This document shows, one piece after another, positions 26,599-37,058 of a stretch of DNA of 64,000 nucleotides. The notes under the pieces are model-generated. The model was not told where the DNA came from. It did not search any database and saw only the letters and a program-made list of their open reading frames with translations. Source of the stretch: Alphaproteobacteria bacterium (GTDB lineage Bacteria; Pseudomonadota; Alphaproteobacteria; Micavibrionales; Micavibrionaceae); assembly GCA_023384135.1 (NCBI GenBank), contig JAHDXS010000001.1, positions 310,001 through 374,000 of the forward strand, read 5' to 3'. Position numbers and translations under genes: made by a program. Numbering within the stretch: position 1 is the first letter of the stretch; each line of letters opens with the position of its first letter.

Positions 26599-29229
26599 AT
26601 GCGAACCGACACGCCCAAAACCGTGTACCTCCAAGATTACAAACCCTTCCCCTTCAGGGTTGTCTCGCTTGATCTGGCATTCGATATCCGCGACGACAAG
26701 ACGACCGTTACAGCCCTCACGAAGTTCTCACGAAAAGACCCAAAAGCCGTGCAGCTATTCCTGAACGGCGAAGACCTGCAACTTGTTTCTTTGCGCCTGA
26801 ACGGACAATCTCTTGAAAAATATACGCAGGACGAACGCGGTATAACCTTCGCGCCGCCCGCCGGACAGGATGAATTTACGCTTGAGGCCGTAACCGTGAT
26901 CGACCCGCCCGGAAACACCCGGTTGGAGGGGTTGTATAAATCCGGCGATACCTATTGCACCCAGTGCGAGGCCGAAGGCTTCCGCCGCATCACCTTCTTC
27001 CCCGACCGCCCGGATGTGTTGACGGTTTTTACGGTTAGGGTCGAAGCCGACGAGGAAAGCTGCCCCGTTCTGCTCTCCAACGGCAATAAAACTGGAGAAG
27101 GAAAGCTTGAGGGCGGACGGCATTTTACGACTTGGCACGACCCCTTTCCCAAACCTTGCTATCTCTTCGCGCTGGTCGCGGGCAAGCTGACCCACATTCA
27201 CGACACCTTCTCAACCAAGTCAGGCCGCAAGGTCGATCTTTACATATACGTTCGCCCCGGCGACGAGGGCCAATGCGCCCATGCGATGGATTCGCTCAAA
27301 AAATCCATGAAGTGGGATGAGGACGTCTACGGCCTCGAATACGATCTCGACTTGTTCAATATCGTGGCGGTCAGCGATTTCAACATGGGCGCGATGGAAA
27401 ACAAATCGCTGAACATCTTCAACACCGCCCTCGTCCTTGCACACCCCGACACGGCCACCGATCTTGATTTCATGCGTGTGGAGAGTGTAGTCGCGCACGA
27501 ATACTTCCACAACTGGAGCGGCAACCGCGTAACCTGCCGCGACTGGTTCCAGCTTTCGCTCAAGGAGGGCCTCACCGTTTTCCGCGATCAGGAATTCTCT
27601 GCCGACATGCACTCGCCGGATGTACAGCGCATCGATGACGTAACGCACCTCCGCCGTTTCCAGTTCCCAGAAGACGCCGGCCCCCTCGCCCACCCCGTCA
27701 GGCCTGACAATTACATCGAGATCAATAATTTCTACACGATGACGATCTATGAAAAGGGCGCAGAAGTCATCCGCATGCTCCGCACCATCATCGGTCCTGA
27801 AAATTACCGCAAGGGAACGGACCTGTACTTCTCCCGGTTTGACGGGCAAGCCGTGACCTGCGATGACTTTATCAACTGCATGGAGGAAGTCAGCGGACAG
27901 GATCTAAGCCAATTTCAGCTTTGGTATTCACAAGCCGGAACGCCCGAAGTCACAACCACCGGAAAATATGACGGCCTTGAAAAAACCTTCACCCTGACGC
28001 TCTCCCAGAATATTCCCGACACACCCGGCCAGACGGACAAAAAGCCGATGCACATCCCTGTGGCCTTGGGCTTGCTCGACCCCAGCGGACAGGAATTCCC
28101 GCTGGACGAGGAACGCAACACGACCAAAATCCTGCACCTCAGGGAAAAGACTCAAACGTTCGTCTTTGAAAAGATACAGTATCCGCCCATAGCATCCATC
28201 CTGCGCGGCTTCTCTGCGCCTGTAATCCTCAAGGACGATCTCAGGGATGATCTCAAACCTGAGGACCACGCCTTCCTGATGCGCCACGACCCGAACGGCT
28301 TCAACAGATGGCAGGCCGGACAGACCTACATGCTCCACATCCTTGATGAAATGCTCGATCAAGGCGAGGAAATTCCCGAAGAGTGCTTCCGCGCATACGG
28401 CGCACTTCTTGATGATGCTCTGCGCCCGGAGAGCGACAAGGCCCTGCTCGCCCGTATGATTCACATCCCCGACGTGATACACATCGGCCTCCAGAGGGAG
28501 GAAATTGACCCGGCCGCGATCTATCAAGCGCGGGACGACCTGATCAACGGATTGTTATCGGCGCACAAAGACAAGATCCTGGCGATCTATGGAATGCATA
28601 ACGATGACGAAGGAGACTCGGTCACAGCGCAGGCCGTGGGCGCACGCGCCCTTAAAAACACCGCGCTCCACATCCTCACCAACAAATGCATGAAGGAGGA
28701 CGTCGATCTTTGCCGCGAAGCGTATAAGAACGCCCGTAACATGACCGACCGCATCGCCGCGCTGCAGAGGCTGACCCTGTTTAGAACAGGATCATGCATG
28801 GACGTTCTCAGGGAATTTTACGAACGTTACCGCGATTATCCGCTGGTGATCGACAAATGGTTCGCCGTACAGGCTTCAGCCGCTCGTGAAGACACGGCGG
28901 CGATCGTGCGCCAGCTGCGCGAACATCCTGATTTCAGCCTCAAAAACCCGAACCGGGTTCGCTCGCTTTTTGCTGCCTTCGCGATGAACAACCCCGTATG
29001 CTTCCACGCGCCGGACGGCCAAGGTTATGAAATTCTGCGTGACGCAGTGGCGGAGTTAAACACGATCAACCCGCAGATCGCCGCGCGTCTTTTGACCCCG
29101 CTCAAGGAATGGCGGCGCTACACGCCCGACAGGCAAGCGCTGATGAAATCCGCCTTGAAAAAGATTTTGGAAATAGAAAACCTCTCGCCCGACGTCTACG
29201 AGATCGCCTCCAAAAGCGTCGCCGACTAA
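26599..29229 (+). CDS. pepN: Aminopeptidase N (M1 family)
   Basis: 876-residue zinc metallopeptidase that removes N-terminal residues from peptides in the cytoplasm. The exopeptidase motif GAMENKSLNIF and zinc site HEYFHNWSGNRVT (HExxH), with the third ligand Glu in SLKEGLTVF, match the gammaproteobacterial-type PepN. Domains follow in order: N-terminal beta domain, thermolysin-like catalytic domain (about 230-480), small beta domain and the helical C-terminal half. Single gene, followed 15 bases later by rnhB. Confidence 0.95.
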   Translation: MRTDTPKTVYLQDYKPFPFRVVSLDLAFDIRDDKTTVTALTKFSRKDPKAVQLFLNGEDLQLVSLRLNGQSLEKYTQDERGITFAPPAGQDEFTLEAVTVIDPPGNTRLEGLYKSGDTYCTQCEAEGFRRITFFPDRPDVLTVFTVRVEADEESCPVLLSNGNKTGEGKLEGGRHFTTWHDPFPKPCYLFALVAGKLTHIHDTFSTKSGRKVDLYIYVRPGDEGQCAHAMDSLKKSMKWDEDVYGLEYDLDLFNIVAVSDFNMGAMENKSLNIFNTALVLAHPDTATDLDFMRVESVVAHEYFHNWSGNRVTCRDWFQLSLKEGLTVFRDQEFSADMHSPDVQRIDDVTHLRRFQFPEDAGPLAHPVRPDNYIEINNFYTMTIYEKGAEVIRMLRTIIGPENYRKGTDLYFSRFDGQAVTCDDFINCMEEVSGQDLSQFQLWYSQAGTPEVTTTGKYDGLEKTFTLTLSQNIPDTPGQTDKKPMHIPVALGLLDPSGQEFPLDEERNTTKILHLREKTQTFVFEKIQYPPIASILRGFSAPVILKDDLRDDLKPEDHAFLMRHDPNGFNRWQAGQTYMLHILDEMLDQGEEIPEECFRAYGALLDDALRPESDKALLARMIHIPDVIHIGLQREEIDPAAIYQARDDLINGLLSAHKDKILAIYGMHNDDEGDSVTAQAVGARALKNTALHILTNKCMKEDVDLCREAYKNARNMTDRIAALQRLTLFRTGSCMDVLREFYERYRDYPLVIDKWFAVQASAAREDTAAIVRQLREHPDFSLKNPNRVRSLFAAFAMNNPVCFHAPDGQGYEILRDAVAELNTINPQIAARLLTPLKEWRRYTPDRQALMKSALKKILEIENLSPDVYEIASKSVAD

Positions 29230-29244
29230 AACCGAAGAGACGCC

Positions 29245-29865
29245 ATGCCCGACTTCGAGCATGAAGACAGATATAAGGGCAGCGTTTGCGGCATAGACGA
29301 GGTTGGGCGCGGCCCCCTGGCCGGGCCTGTCGTAGCCGCCTGCGTCCTGATCCCTAAAGAAAGCCGCAGCGCCCCATTTCTCAAGGATATAAAAGACAGC
29401 AAAAAACTCTCGAAGCCAAAACGCCTTGTCTTGAGTCAGCTCATCCTTCAGACATTCCCCGCGGCCGTTGCTGTCATCGGCATTGACGAAATCGACCGCT
29501 TGAACATTCTCCAGGCAAGCCTGAAGGCGATGGCGCAAGCACTCATGGAATTAAGTGCCCAAAACGAAATCGCCCACGCGCTCATCGACGGCAACCGCTT
29601 GCCGCACGACCTGCCCTGCTCTGCGAGCGCCATCATCAAGGGCGACTCACAATCAATCTCCATCGCAGCCGCCTCGATCGTCGCCAAGGTCCACCGGGAC
29701 GGGATAATGGAAAAACTCGACCGCGAATATCCGCAATACGGCTGGCGCAAAAACTCCGGCTATCCGACCACTGACCATCTCGCCGCGCTCGAAAATTATG
29801 GCGTCACCCCTCACCACCGCAGAAGCTTTGGCCCGGTCAAAGCGCTGCTGGCCAAATCGGCTTAA
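29245..29865 (+). CDS. rnhB: Ribonuclease HII
   Basis: Removes single ribonucleotides from DNA and RNA primers. 206 residues. The GRGPLAGPV motif with its catalytic Asp-Glu is in GSVCGIDEVGRGPLAGPVV; later acidic residues lie in ALIDGNRLP and KVHRDGIMEKLDREYP, and the C-terminal GYPTTDHLAAL is typical. It lies close behind pepN and before the ccrM promoter. Confidence 0.95.
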   Translation: MPDFEHEDRYKGSVCGIDEVGRGPLAGPVVAACVLIPKESRSAPFLKDIKDSKKLSKPKRLVLSQLILQTFPAAVAVIGIDEIDRLNILQASLKAMAQALMELSAQNEIAHALIDGNRLPHDLPCSASAIIKGDSQSISIAAASIVAKVHRDGIMEKLDREYPQYGWRKNSGYPTTDHLAALENYGVTPHHRRSFGPVKALLAKSA

Positions 29866-29877
29866 GCGAAACCTTAT

Positions 29878-31097
<1,220 letters not shown>

Positions 31098-31116
31098 ATG
31101 GATAGGACCCGCCCAT

Positions 31117-31488
31117 ATGTCTAAAGAATGGACGGACCGTGTACTGATCCAAGACCTCAAACTTGAGATGAGAATAGGCATCTATGAAAAAGAGCGTCTC
31201 AAGAGCCAGCCAGTGTTAGTAAGCGTAGTGCTGGACGTATCAAGCAATGAAGGTCGCCCCCTCAGACATGTAGACGAAGTCGTCTCATATGAATCTGTAG
31301 TCAATAAAATCAGAGATATAGCGCACAATAAGCACTATGAGCTTATCGAGGAATTTGCTGAAGAAGTCGCAAAAGATTGCCTAAAAGATAAAAGGATATC
31401 GCGAGTTAAAATCACCGCAATAAAGACCGATATACTGCCTGAAACCTCAGGCGTAGGAGTTACAATCTCAAGAAAGCAACTACCTTAG
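31117..31488 (+). CDS. folB: Dihydroneopterin aldolase
   Basis: Folate pathway enzyme that cleaves 7,8-dihydroneopterin. From the ATG at 31117 it is 123 residues, the normal FolB size; the open frame extends upstream inside ccrM but is not translated as such. Family features: RVLIQDLKLEMRIGIYEKE, the conserved Tyr in DEVVSYESVVNKI, ELIEEFAEEV, and the active-site Lys in RVKITAIKTDIL. Base composition is more AT-rich than ccrM. Its TAG overlaps the stop of the convergent gene by three bases. Confidence 0.9.
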   Translation: MSKEWTDRVLIQDLKLEMRIGIYEKERLKSQPVLVSVVLDVSSNEGRPLRHVDEVVSYESVVNKIRDIAHNKHYELIEEFAEEVAKDCLKDKRISRVKITAIKTDILPETSGVGVTISRKQLP

Positions 31489-32522
31489 TGGAACATGCCC
31501 TCGGCTTTATACTTTTCTTTGAGAACAGCATATTCCTTGAGCAATTGCTCGCTGACTTCCGTCGGCGATTTATTGCTCAAAAACGACTTAGAGTAGAACA
31601 GCTGCTTACGCCCCGGATCGCCGTACACTTCCACGCCTTCAAGAGCGGCCATAGTCTGTAAGAGATGAGCGCCCCTTATCGTTGTTGATGGCTCAAGCTT
31701 ACGAAACGCAAAAGCTTTTGCGTACAAGACAAGATAAGCTTTACGATACTCATAAACTTTCTCCTGGCTCTTGGCTTTGTCTAAAATTTTCTGAAAGCGC
31801 TTATTTTTTTCCTCAATATAGGCCAAGGCAATATCATCGGGCACTGGAATATAAGTAAGAGTAAAAGGTCTGCTGAACTCCAATATTAGACCAGGAGGAA
31901 AGATCATGCTCGCTTTACCTTTCTGCCCACATACCGCCTCAAAAATATTATCTGATGTAACTAATTCAAAACGTCGAACAGATTGTATTTGATAGCGCGG
32001 GTCAATTTTAAACGCGCGCCTTTTTAAATCGTAATCACGTAACAGAATTTCCTGCACCAATTCAAAACGAGTAGAGAATTCATTCCTGTTGTCGACGATA
32101 AACTTTCTTGTCGCTTCACGTATCTCTTTCATTTCAAACTCAGAGCTGACAAACTTGCGAAAAATTTCGCACTCTGTGATTTTAAGGTAATGATCAATGT
32201 GCTGGTCGTTGGCTAAATCAGCATAACCCATGGCCCAGTAAAGATTAGAAAGATTTTTGAGAGTAGCCTTTTCGTATATGTATTTGCGTGTAGATTGAGG
32301 CGTACCTTCAACAAAATCTGCGACGGGAACATCCGGAGGCAAATCCTCAAGCTGAACAACAGAGTCAGGAGCCTTCTCCTCAGGTTCCGAAAAATCTGCT
32401 AAAACTGGACCTGTAGGTTTAACTTTTTTATTCGCATCCTGTGCGTAAACCTGACCGCTAAGCAAGCCCAGACAAAAAACAAGGGCAAACATAACAAACA
32501 GTGAAGATTTATTCAAAACCAT
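31485..32522 (-). CDS. Exported protein of unknown function, 345 residues
   Basis: A type I signal peptide (about residues 1-27, ending SGQVYA before QDANKK) leads to a Pro/Glu/Asp-rich linker (residues 28-75) and a largely helical body. Distinct pieces are YWAMGYADLANDQHIDHYLK, a beta patch LILEFSRPFTLTYIPVPDD and a helical, basic C-terminal segment. Two Cys (TECEIF, AVCGQKG) could form a disulfide. The length and order recall a conserved alphaproteobacterial unknown family, but I cannot name it. Composition is AT-rich. It is a single gene between folB and mutY, both facing it or sharing its strand. Confidence 0.8.
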   Translation of the reverse strand: MVLNKSSLFVMFALVFCLGLLSGQVYAQDANKKVKPTGPVLADFSEPEEKAPDSVVQLEDLPPDVPVADFVEGTPQSTRKYIYEKATLKNLSNLYWAMGYADLANDQHIDHYLKITECEIFRKFVSSEFEMKEIREATRKFIVDNRNEFSTRFELVQEILLRDYDLKRRAFKIDPRYQIQSVRRFELVTSDNIFEAVCGQKGKASMIFPPGLILEFSRPFTLTYIPVPDDIALAYIEEKNKRFQKILDKAKSQEKVYEYRKAYLVLYAKAFAFRKLEPSTTIRGAHLLQTMAALEGVEVYGDPGRKQLFYSKSFLSNKSPTEVSEQLLKEYAVLKEKYKAEGMFH

Positions 32523-32586
32523 AACCTAGCCCTTATAGATTTTATGAGCTGTCATTATACGACTTTATGAGGATTCATTCAAGAAA

Positions 32587-33678
32587 TCAGCTGAGCTGTT
32601 TGTTAACAACCTTTACAAAAACACTGGGCAACCCGACTGAATCAAGGTCGCTTATTCTATGCCAGAAATAATCATCCGGGTACACGAAATCGGATGGGAC
32701 CTCCGTACTGTAAACTTCGAGCGTCAGAATGAAATGAGTAAAAGGATGAATAATTTTGGCATCGCGCAGCTTTCTAACGCGTACACCAACCAAAAAATCA
32801 GGCTTAAGCACAGCGGATTGAGCCCCGTCAGACCATGGCGAGACCGGCAGTCCGACCATACCGCCCAAAAGCCCTTTCGGAGGGCGCTTATGCAAAAGCA
32901 CCCGGCCCCGACCATCTTCTATCCAGTACACTTGCCCGAAACGCTTCCGGCGTTCAGGCTTAGCCGGGGGTTTCACACTGTCCTGACCCTTTATAAGGCT
33001 CACAGACCCACAAAAGCCGCTGACCGGGCACAACCCGCAACGCGGGGCCTTGGGAATACACACCCCCGAACCCAAATCCATAAAGGCCTGTGCCAGATCT
33101 CCGGGACGCCCGACCCGCGAGGCATAGTCATAATAAGGCTCGGCTAGACCCTTTATAGCCCGTTTGTCTTTGGGGTTTTGAGCCGCATCCGGATAGACCC
33201 GGGTGATAATCCGCTCGACATTCCCGTCAACGACGACGGCGGGCTTGTTGAACGCAATCGCCCTTATGGCCGCGCTGGTATACTCGCCGATCCCCGGCAA
33301 AGCCCGCAGAGCCTTCTCGTCCTCGGGAAAAAACCCGCCAAACTCTTGCGAAACCGTCCGCGCACAGGCCAGAAGGTTGCGCGCCCGTGCGTAGTAGCCC
33401 AGCCCCGCCCAAGCGGCCATCAACGCCTCCGGCTCCGCTCTAGCCAAAGCGTGAACATCCGGCCATCGCCCCGTAAACTTCTGAAAATAGGGTATGACGG
33501 CAGTAACCGTTGTCTGCTGAAGCATGATCTCGGACAGCCAGACCCGGTAAGGGTCGGGCCGCTCGCCCATCCTGTACCGCCACGGCAAAACGCGGGCATT
33601 TCGGTCATACCACCCCAGAAGCGCTTCGCTGAAAGAAGCCACCTTGTCACAAACTGCATTCTGTTTTACGCTTTTCAT
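32587..33678 (-). CDS. mutY: Adenine DNA glycosylase MutY
   Basis: Excises adenine opposite 8-oxoguanine. 363 residues. Catalytic E50 in LSEIMLQQT and D151 in VVVDGNVERI keep the same separation as E. coli E37/D138. The HhH-GPD region is LPGIGEYTSAAIRAIAF. The four Fe-S ligands C207, C214, C217 and C223 show C-x6-C-x2-C-x5-C spacing. A Nudix-like C-terminal domain begins near 240 (FGQVYWIEDGRGRVLLHKRP). Divergent from the DciA-like gene with 40 bases between, which include one GAATC. Confidence 0.95.
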   Translation of the reverse strand: MKSVKQNAVCDKVASFSEALLGWYDRNARVLPWRYRMGERPDPYRVWLSEIMLQQTTVTAVIPYFQKFTGRWPDVHALARAEPEALMAAWAGLGYYARARNLLACARTVSQEFGGFFPEDEKALRALPGIGEYTSAAIRAIAFNKPAVVVDGNVERIITRVYPDAAQNPKDKRAIKGLAEPYYDYASRVGRPGDLAQAFMDLGSGVCIPKAPRCGLCPVSGFCGSVSLIKGQDSVKPPAKPERRKRFGQVYWIEDGRGRVLLHKRPPKGLLGGMVGLPVSPWSDGAQSAVLKPDFLVGVRVRKLRDAKIIHPFTHFILTLEVYSTEVPSDFVYPDDYFWHRISDLDSVGLPSVFVKVVNKQLS

Positions 33679-33718
33679 GTAAAATCACGCTAATGCCTGA
33701 ATCACGCGACATCAAGCC

Positions 33719-34186
33719 ATGCGCCCTCTATCCGAACCTGTCACACGCATCTCCGGCAAGACCTTCAGCCGGAAATACATCGCCTTGGGCCGCATCGTCG
33801 CGGAATGGGAAAAAATCATCGGCCCGGAATTCGCCGCCAAAGCCGTACCCGTGAAAATCGACTACCGCGCCCCCCAGGGCAAAGGCAAAGCTGCCGCAAA
33901 GCTGGCCTCCCTCCATATCGCCACCACAGAGTCATGGTCGACGACCCTTCACTACCAGAAAGACCTTATCCTTGAGCGGATAAACGGCCTATTTGGCGGC
34001 GGCTGGATCGAAGATATCCGCTTCGTCATCCTCCCCCGGGAAAGCCTCAAACCTCCCGCAAAATCAAAAAGACTCTTGACGGAAGACGAAAAAAAGTTTC
34101 TATCCGGTATGCTAGAGAGTCTTGAAGATCAGGAACTTAAGACAAAGCTGGAAACATTGGGCCGGGAAATTTTGAAGAGAGCGTAA
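33719..34186 (+). CDS. DUF721/DciA-like protein
   Basis: 155 residues with the DUF721 (DciA-type) domain: an N-terminal helix-strand part with GRIVAEWEKIIGPEFAAKAVP, then a Lys-rich loop (APQGKGKAAAKLASLHI) and a strand-helix SWSTTLHYQKDLILERIN. DciA recruits DnaB-type helicase at replication start in bacteria lacking DnaC. The C-terminal tail (KRLLTEDEKKFLSGMLESLE) is helical. It is divergent from mutY and one base before efp, so probably co-transcribed with efp. mutY beside this gene and a DsbA-like gene near smc are widely kept in alphaproteobacteria. Confidence 0.8.
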   Translation: MRPLSEPVTRISGKTFSRKYIALGRIVAEWEKIIGPEFAAKAVPVKIDYRAPQGKGKAAAKLASLHIATTESWSTTLHYQKDLILERINGLFGGGWIEDIRFVILPRESLKPPAKSKRLLTEDEKKFLSGMLESLEDQELKTKLETLGREILKRA

Positions 34187-34187
34187 G

Positions 34188-34754
34188 ATGAAAGTCACAG
34201 CCATTACCCTGCGTGCGGGACACGTGATCGAATACAACGGAAAACTCATGGTTGTCACCAGCAACGAGATCATGCAGCCCGGCAAGGGCGCATCCGTATC
34301 GCAGATTGAAATGCGCGACATCCGCACCGGCTCAAAAGATAACGTGCGTTTCCGCACGCAGGAAACCGTAGAGCGCGTACGCCTTGAACAAGATGAATAC
34401 CAATACCTTTACACAGACGGCGATGACGTCCACTTCATGCACACGACAAACTTTAACCAAATGCATGTCTCCAAGGAGGCTATCGGCCCTCGCGCGGCTT
34501 TCCTTCAGGAAGGCATGCTCGTCGAGATTGAAAGCTTCGAGGGGGAACCTCTGGGCTTCGAATTCCCCGACACATGCGTATTGGAAATTGTGGAGGCCGA
34601 GCCCGTAGTAAAAGGGCAGACGGCAACGACATCTTATAAGCCCGCCATCCTTGAAAACGGTGTAAAGGTTATGGTTCCTCCGCATGTAGGATCAGGCACC
34701 AAGGTCGTCGTCAAGATCGAAGACGGATCCTACGTAGAACGCTTCAAGGGATAA
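34188..34754 (+). CDS. efp: Elongation factor P
   Basis: 188 residues of three beta-barrel domains that relieve ribosome stalling at proline runs. Domain I holds the modification-site Lys as K33 in MQPGKGASVSQIEMRD, domains II and III follow (for instance VEIESFEGEPLGFEFPDTC and GVKVMVPPHVGSGTKV). K33 corresponds to the beta-lysylated Lys of E. coli EF-P; the modifying enzymes are not in this window. The ATG is one base after the DciA-like stop. Confidence 0.95.
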   Translation: MKVTAITLRAGHVIEYNGKLMVVTSNEIMQPGKGASVSQIEMRDIRTGSKDNVRFRTQETVERVRLEQDEYQYLYTDGDDVHFMHTTNFNQMHVSKEAIGPRAAFLQEGMLVEIESFEGEPLGFEFPDTCVLEIVEAEPVVKGQTATTSYKPAILENGVKVMVPPHVGSGTKVVVKIEDGSYVERFKG

Positions 34755-34792
34755 TTGTAATCTCCAACGCCGCATCGCGGCAAAGGCCAAGT

Positions 34793-35593
34793 ATGTCCGC
34801 AACCCACTCCACCGCCCTGATGAATGTCATGCTCCGTGCCTCGGAGAAGGCTGCACGGTCGCTGCTGCGCGACTTTAACGAGGTGGAACATCTTCAAGTG
34901 TCGGCCAAGGGCCCCGGAGACTTCGTGTCGGCGGCGGACCGCCGCGCGGAAGAAATCATCTTCGGCGAACTGAAGAAGGCCCGCCCCGATTATTCCTTCC
35001 TGATGGAGGAAAGTGGTGCGGTGGAGGGAACGGATCCGGAATACCGCTGGCTGATCGACCCGCTCGACGGCACAACCAACTTTCTTCACGGACTGCCACA
35101 CTGGGCGATCTCAATTGCGTTGGAACACAAAGGCGAAATCATCGCCGGCCTGATCCATGACCCCGTAAAGGACGAAATTTTCCATGCCGAAAAAGGCACA
35201 GGCGCCTTCATGCGCCGCCGCCGCTTGCGCGTCTCGGGGCGACAAGATCTCATGCTTGCGACGATCGCAACTGGTGCGCCTCGTCGATCCGTCGAATCGC
35301 GCACACAATTTATGCGGGAATACAGCGCAATCATAAGCGTGGCACCAGGCCTGCGCCGCTTCGGTGCCGCTGCTCTCGACTTGGCCTATGTTGCCGCCGG
35401 ACGATACGAGGGGTTCTGGGAACGCAACCTTAAACCTTGGGATATTGCCGCAGGCCTGCTAATTGTTAAAGAGGCGGGTGGATTCGTCTCCGATCTTGAT
35501 AGCACAACCGCAAATCCAGTAGAAACGGGCAACATTCTGGCGGCAAATGATCGGCTATTCGATTCGATGTCCAAAATCCTTAAGGCAGCTTGA
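34793..35593 (+). CDS. suhB: Inositol-1-monophosphatase family protein
   Basis: 266 residues of the Mg-dependent lithium-sensitive phosphatase family, closest in layout to SuhB-type inositol monophosphatases. Metal-site blocks are VSAADRRAEEII, the Glu pair in FLMEESG, DPLDGTTNFLHGLPHWA and the C-terminal LKPWDIAAGLLIVKEAGG. The product is soluble and cytosolic. In E. coli SuhB also joins the rRNA antitermination complex; whether this applies here is not known. It is followed one base later by an exported OmpA-like protein. Confidence 0.9.
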   Translation: MSATHSTALMNVMLRASEKAARSLLRDFNEVEHLQVSAKGPGDFVSAADRRAEEIIFGELKKARPDYSFLMEESGAVEGTDPEYRWLIDPLDGTTNFLHGLPHWAISIALEHKGEIIAGLIHDPVKDEIFHAEKGTGAFMRRRRLRVSGRQDLMLATIATGAPRRSVESRTQFMREYSAIISVAPGLRRFGAAALDLAYVAAGRYEGFWERNLKPWDIAAGLLIVKEAGGFVSDLDSTTANPVETGNILAANDRLFDSMSKILKAA

Positions 35594-35594
35594 C

Positions 35595-36077
35595 ATGCTT
35601 AAAACATACCTGCGAGGACTGCCTGTCTTGCTAACGATAGCGGCTATGCCTCTATATCCAGCTTCGGCGCAAAACGCAAAAATCGACAATAGCCAGACCT
35701 CGGCAAGAACTTCGCCCGCAATTGCACAAATAGACGTGGCGGTTACCGAGACCGACCTCGAAAGCGAAAACGTCGTCAGTTTCAACCTCGAACCCCTGCA
35801 GGTTGAGTTGGATAAAGAGCAAAAGCAGTTCCTGATGACTCACGCTCTGACGGCCTTGCGCAACAAGCCCGACATCAATCTGGTTATTCAAAGCCTTGCG
35901 CGCTCAAACCCTAAAGACCGTTACGAAAAAACCCGGATAGCTCTGGCCCGGGGATTGGAAGTCCGGCAGTTCTTCATCGACCAAGGCATATCCCCCAAGC
36001 GGATTAAAATCCAGCCCCTCCCCGTAGATGGAAACCGGGGCGAAGACGACCGGATTGACCTCGTCTTTACGCAGTGA
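35595..36077 (+). CDS. Exported OmpA C-terminal-like protein
   Basis: 160 residues from the ATG at 35595, one base after the suhB stop. The signal peptide is MLKTYLRGLPVLLTIAAMPL with a likely cut after ASAQ. The C-terminal half has the OmpA/MotB pattern of a peptidoglycan-binding domain: a NKPDINLVIQ strand, then an LARGLEVRQFFIDQGISPK helix and RIKIQPLP. It lacks a beta-barrel. It may tether the outer membrane or periplasmic partner to peptidoglycan. The ligand Asp/Arg pair is present in part (NRGEDDRIDLVF). Confidence 0.7.
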   Translation: MLKTYLRGLPVLLTIAAMPLYPASAQNAKIDNSQTSARTSPAIAQIDVAVTETDLESENVVSFNLEPLQVELDKEQKQFLMTHALTALRNKPDINLVIQSLARSNPKDRYEKTRIALARGLEVRQFFIDQGISPKRIKIQPLPVDGNRGEDDRIDLVFTQ

Positions 36078-36180
36078 TCCGCCAAATGTGGATAATATAA
36101 GGCGTAAGCCGCGCAAACCTTGACTTTTTGGCCGCCAAAGTGTGGTATAGCGACACTTACCGAAAAATCAGGAGATAGCC

Positions 36181-37047
36181 ATGTCGGGGAACGACTCTGC
36201 AAACAACGAAAAGAAGCCGCGCGCGACCTATAGCCCCCTGATCCTCCTCGCCATAGGAATCGGTGCTTACGCCTATTACAACTTCAAGGAAAAAACCCCG
36301 GAAACCATCCCGGACATGGAATTGACCCAGACCGCTTCGGCACAATCTACTGAAATGCAAGCCGAAGAAGGCTTCGAAGAGGGCTCTGCGGAGCCTCCCG
36401 CCGAAGAAGCTGCCGAACCCGCTGAAGGCGAAGCCGCAGTTGCAACGGAAGAAACCAAACCCGAACCTGCGACAGTGTCCGCAGAAGCGGCGCAAGCCCC
36501 CACCCTGGAATCCATGATCGCCCCGCGCAGCCTCGGCTCTCCGGACGCGCCCGTGAAAATCGTCGAGCATGCCTCATTCACCTGCCCTCACTGCGCGCAG
36601 TTCCATGCGGGATCGTTCAAAAAGATCATTGAGGAATATGTCGATACCGGAAAGGTGCAACTGACCTTTGTAGACTACCCTTTCAACCGGCCCGCCGTCG
36701 ATGCGACGATGGTCGCCCGCTGCATCCCGGAAAAAAACTACTTTAACTTCGTGCGCCTGCTGTTTGAAACGCAGAGCGACTGGACCAGCGCCCCCGATTA
36801 TAAAAAGGCCCTTAAGCAACACGCCATGATCGCGGGCCTCAGCAGCGAATCCTTCGATGCCTGCATCAGCAACGAGGAACTGCAAGCGGGAATTCTTGGC
36901 AAGACTGAGGAATATGTGCGCGGTAAGGGTATCAACTCCGTACCCACCTTGGTGCTGAATAACGAGACAATCATCTCCGGCAATGTGCCGTATGAGGAGA
37001 TCAAGGCGGCCATCGACGCTGAACTGGCGCTCTCCGGCAAACAATAA
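36181..37047 (+). CDS. DsbA-family thiol-disulfide oxidoreductase
   Basis: 288 residues with an N-terminal membrane anchor (about 19-33) and a long Glu/Ala/Pro linker (about 40-110, two runs of EE/PAEE). A thioredoxin-like DsbA domain follows, with the active-site CPHC at C135/C138 (HASFTCPHCAQFH) and the cis-Pro region GINSVPTLVLN. The Glu-rich linker likely spans the periplasm. It is 11 bases upstream of smc. In many alphaproteobacteria this pair stands as DsbA-like plus smc; the functional link is unknown. Confidence 0.9.
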   Translation: MSGNDSANNEKKPRATYSPLILLAIGIGAYAYYNFKEKTPETIPDMELTQTASAQSTEMQAEEGFEEGSAEPPAEEAAEPAEGEAAVATEETKPEPATVSAEAAQAPTLESMIAPRSLGSPDAPVKIVEHASFTCPHCAQFHAGSFKKIIEEYVDTGKVQLTFVDYPFNRPAVDATMVARCIPEKNYFNFVRLLFETQSDWTSAPDYKKALKQHAMIAGLSSESFDACISNEELQAGILGKTEEYVRGKGINSVPTLVLNNETIISGNVPYEEIKAAIDAELALSGKQ

Positions 37048-37058
37048 GCGTAGAGTGA

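Noticed and set aside
29860..29877. CtrA-like TTAA-N7-CTTA before ccrM
   Set aside because: Second half deviates from TTAA and it overlaps the rnhB stop; too weak to call, though CtrA controls ccrM in Caulobacter.
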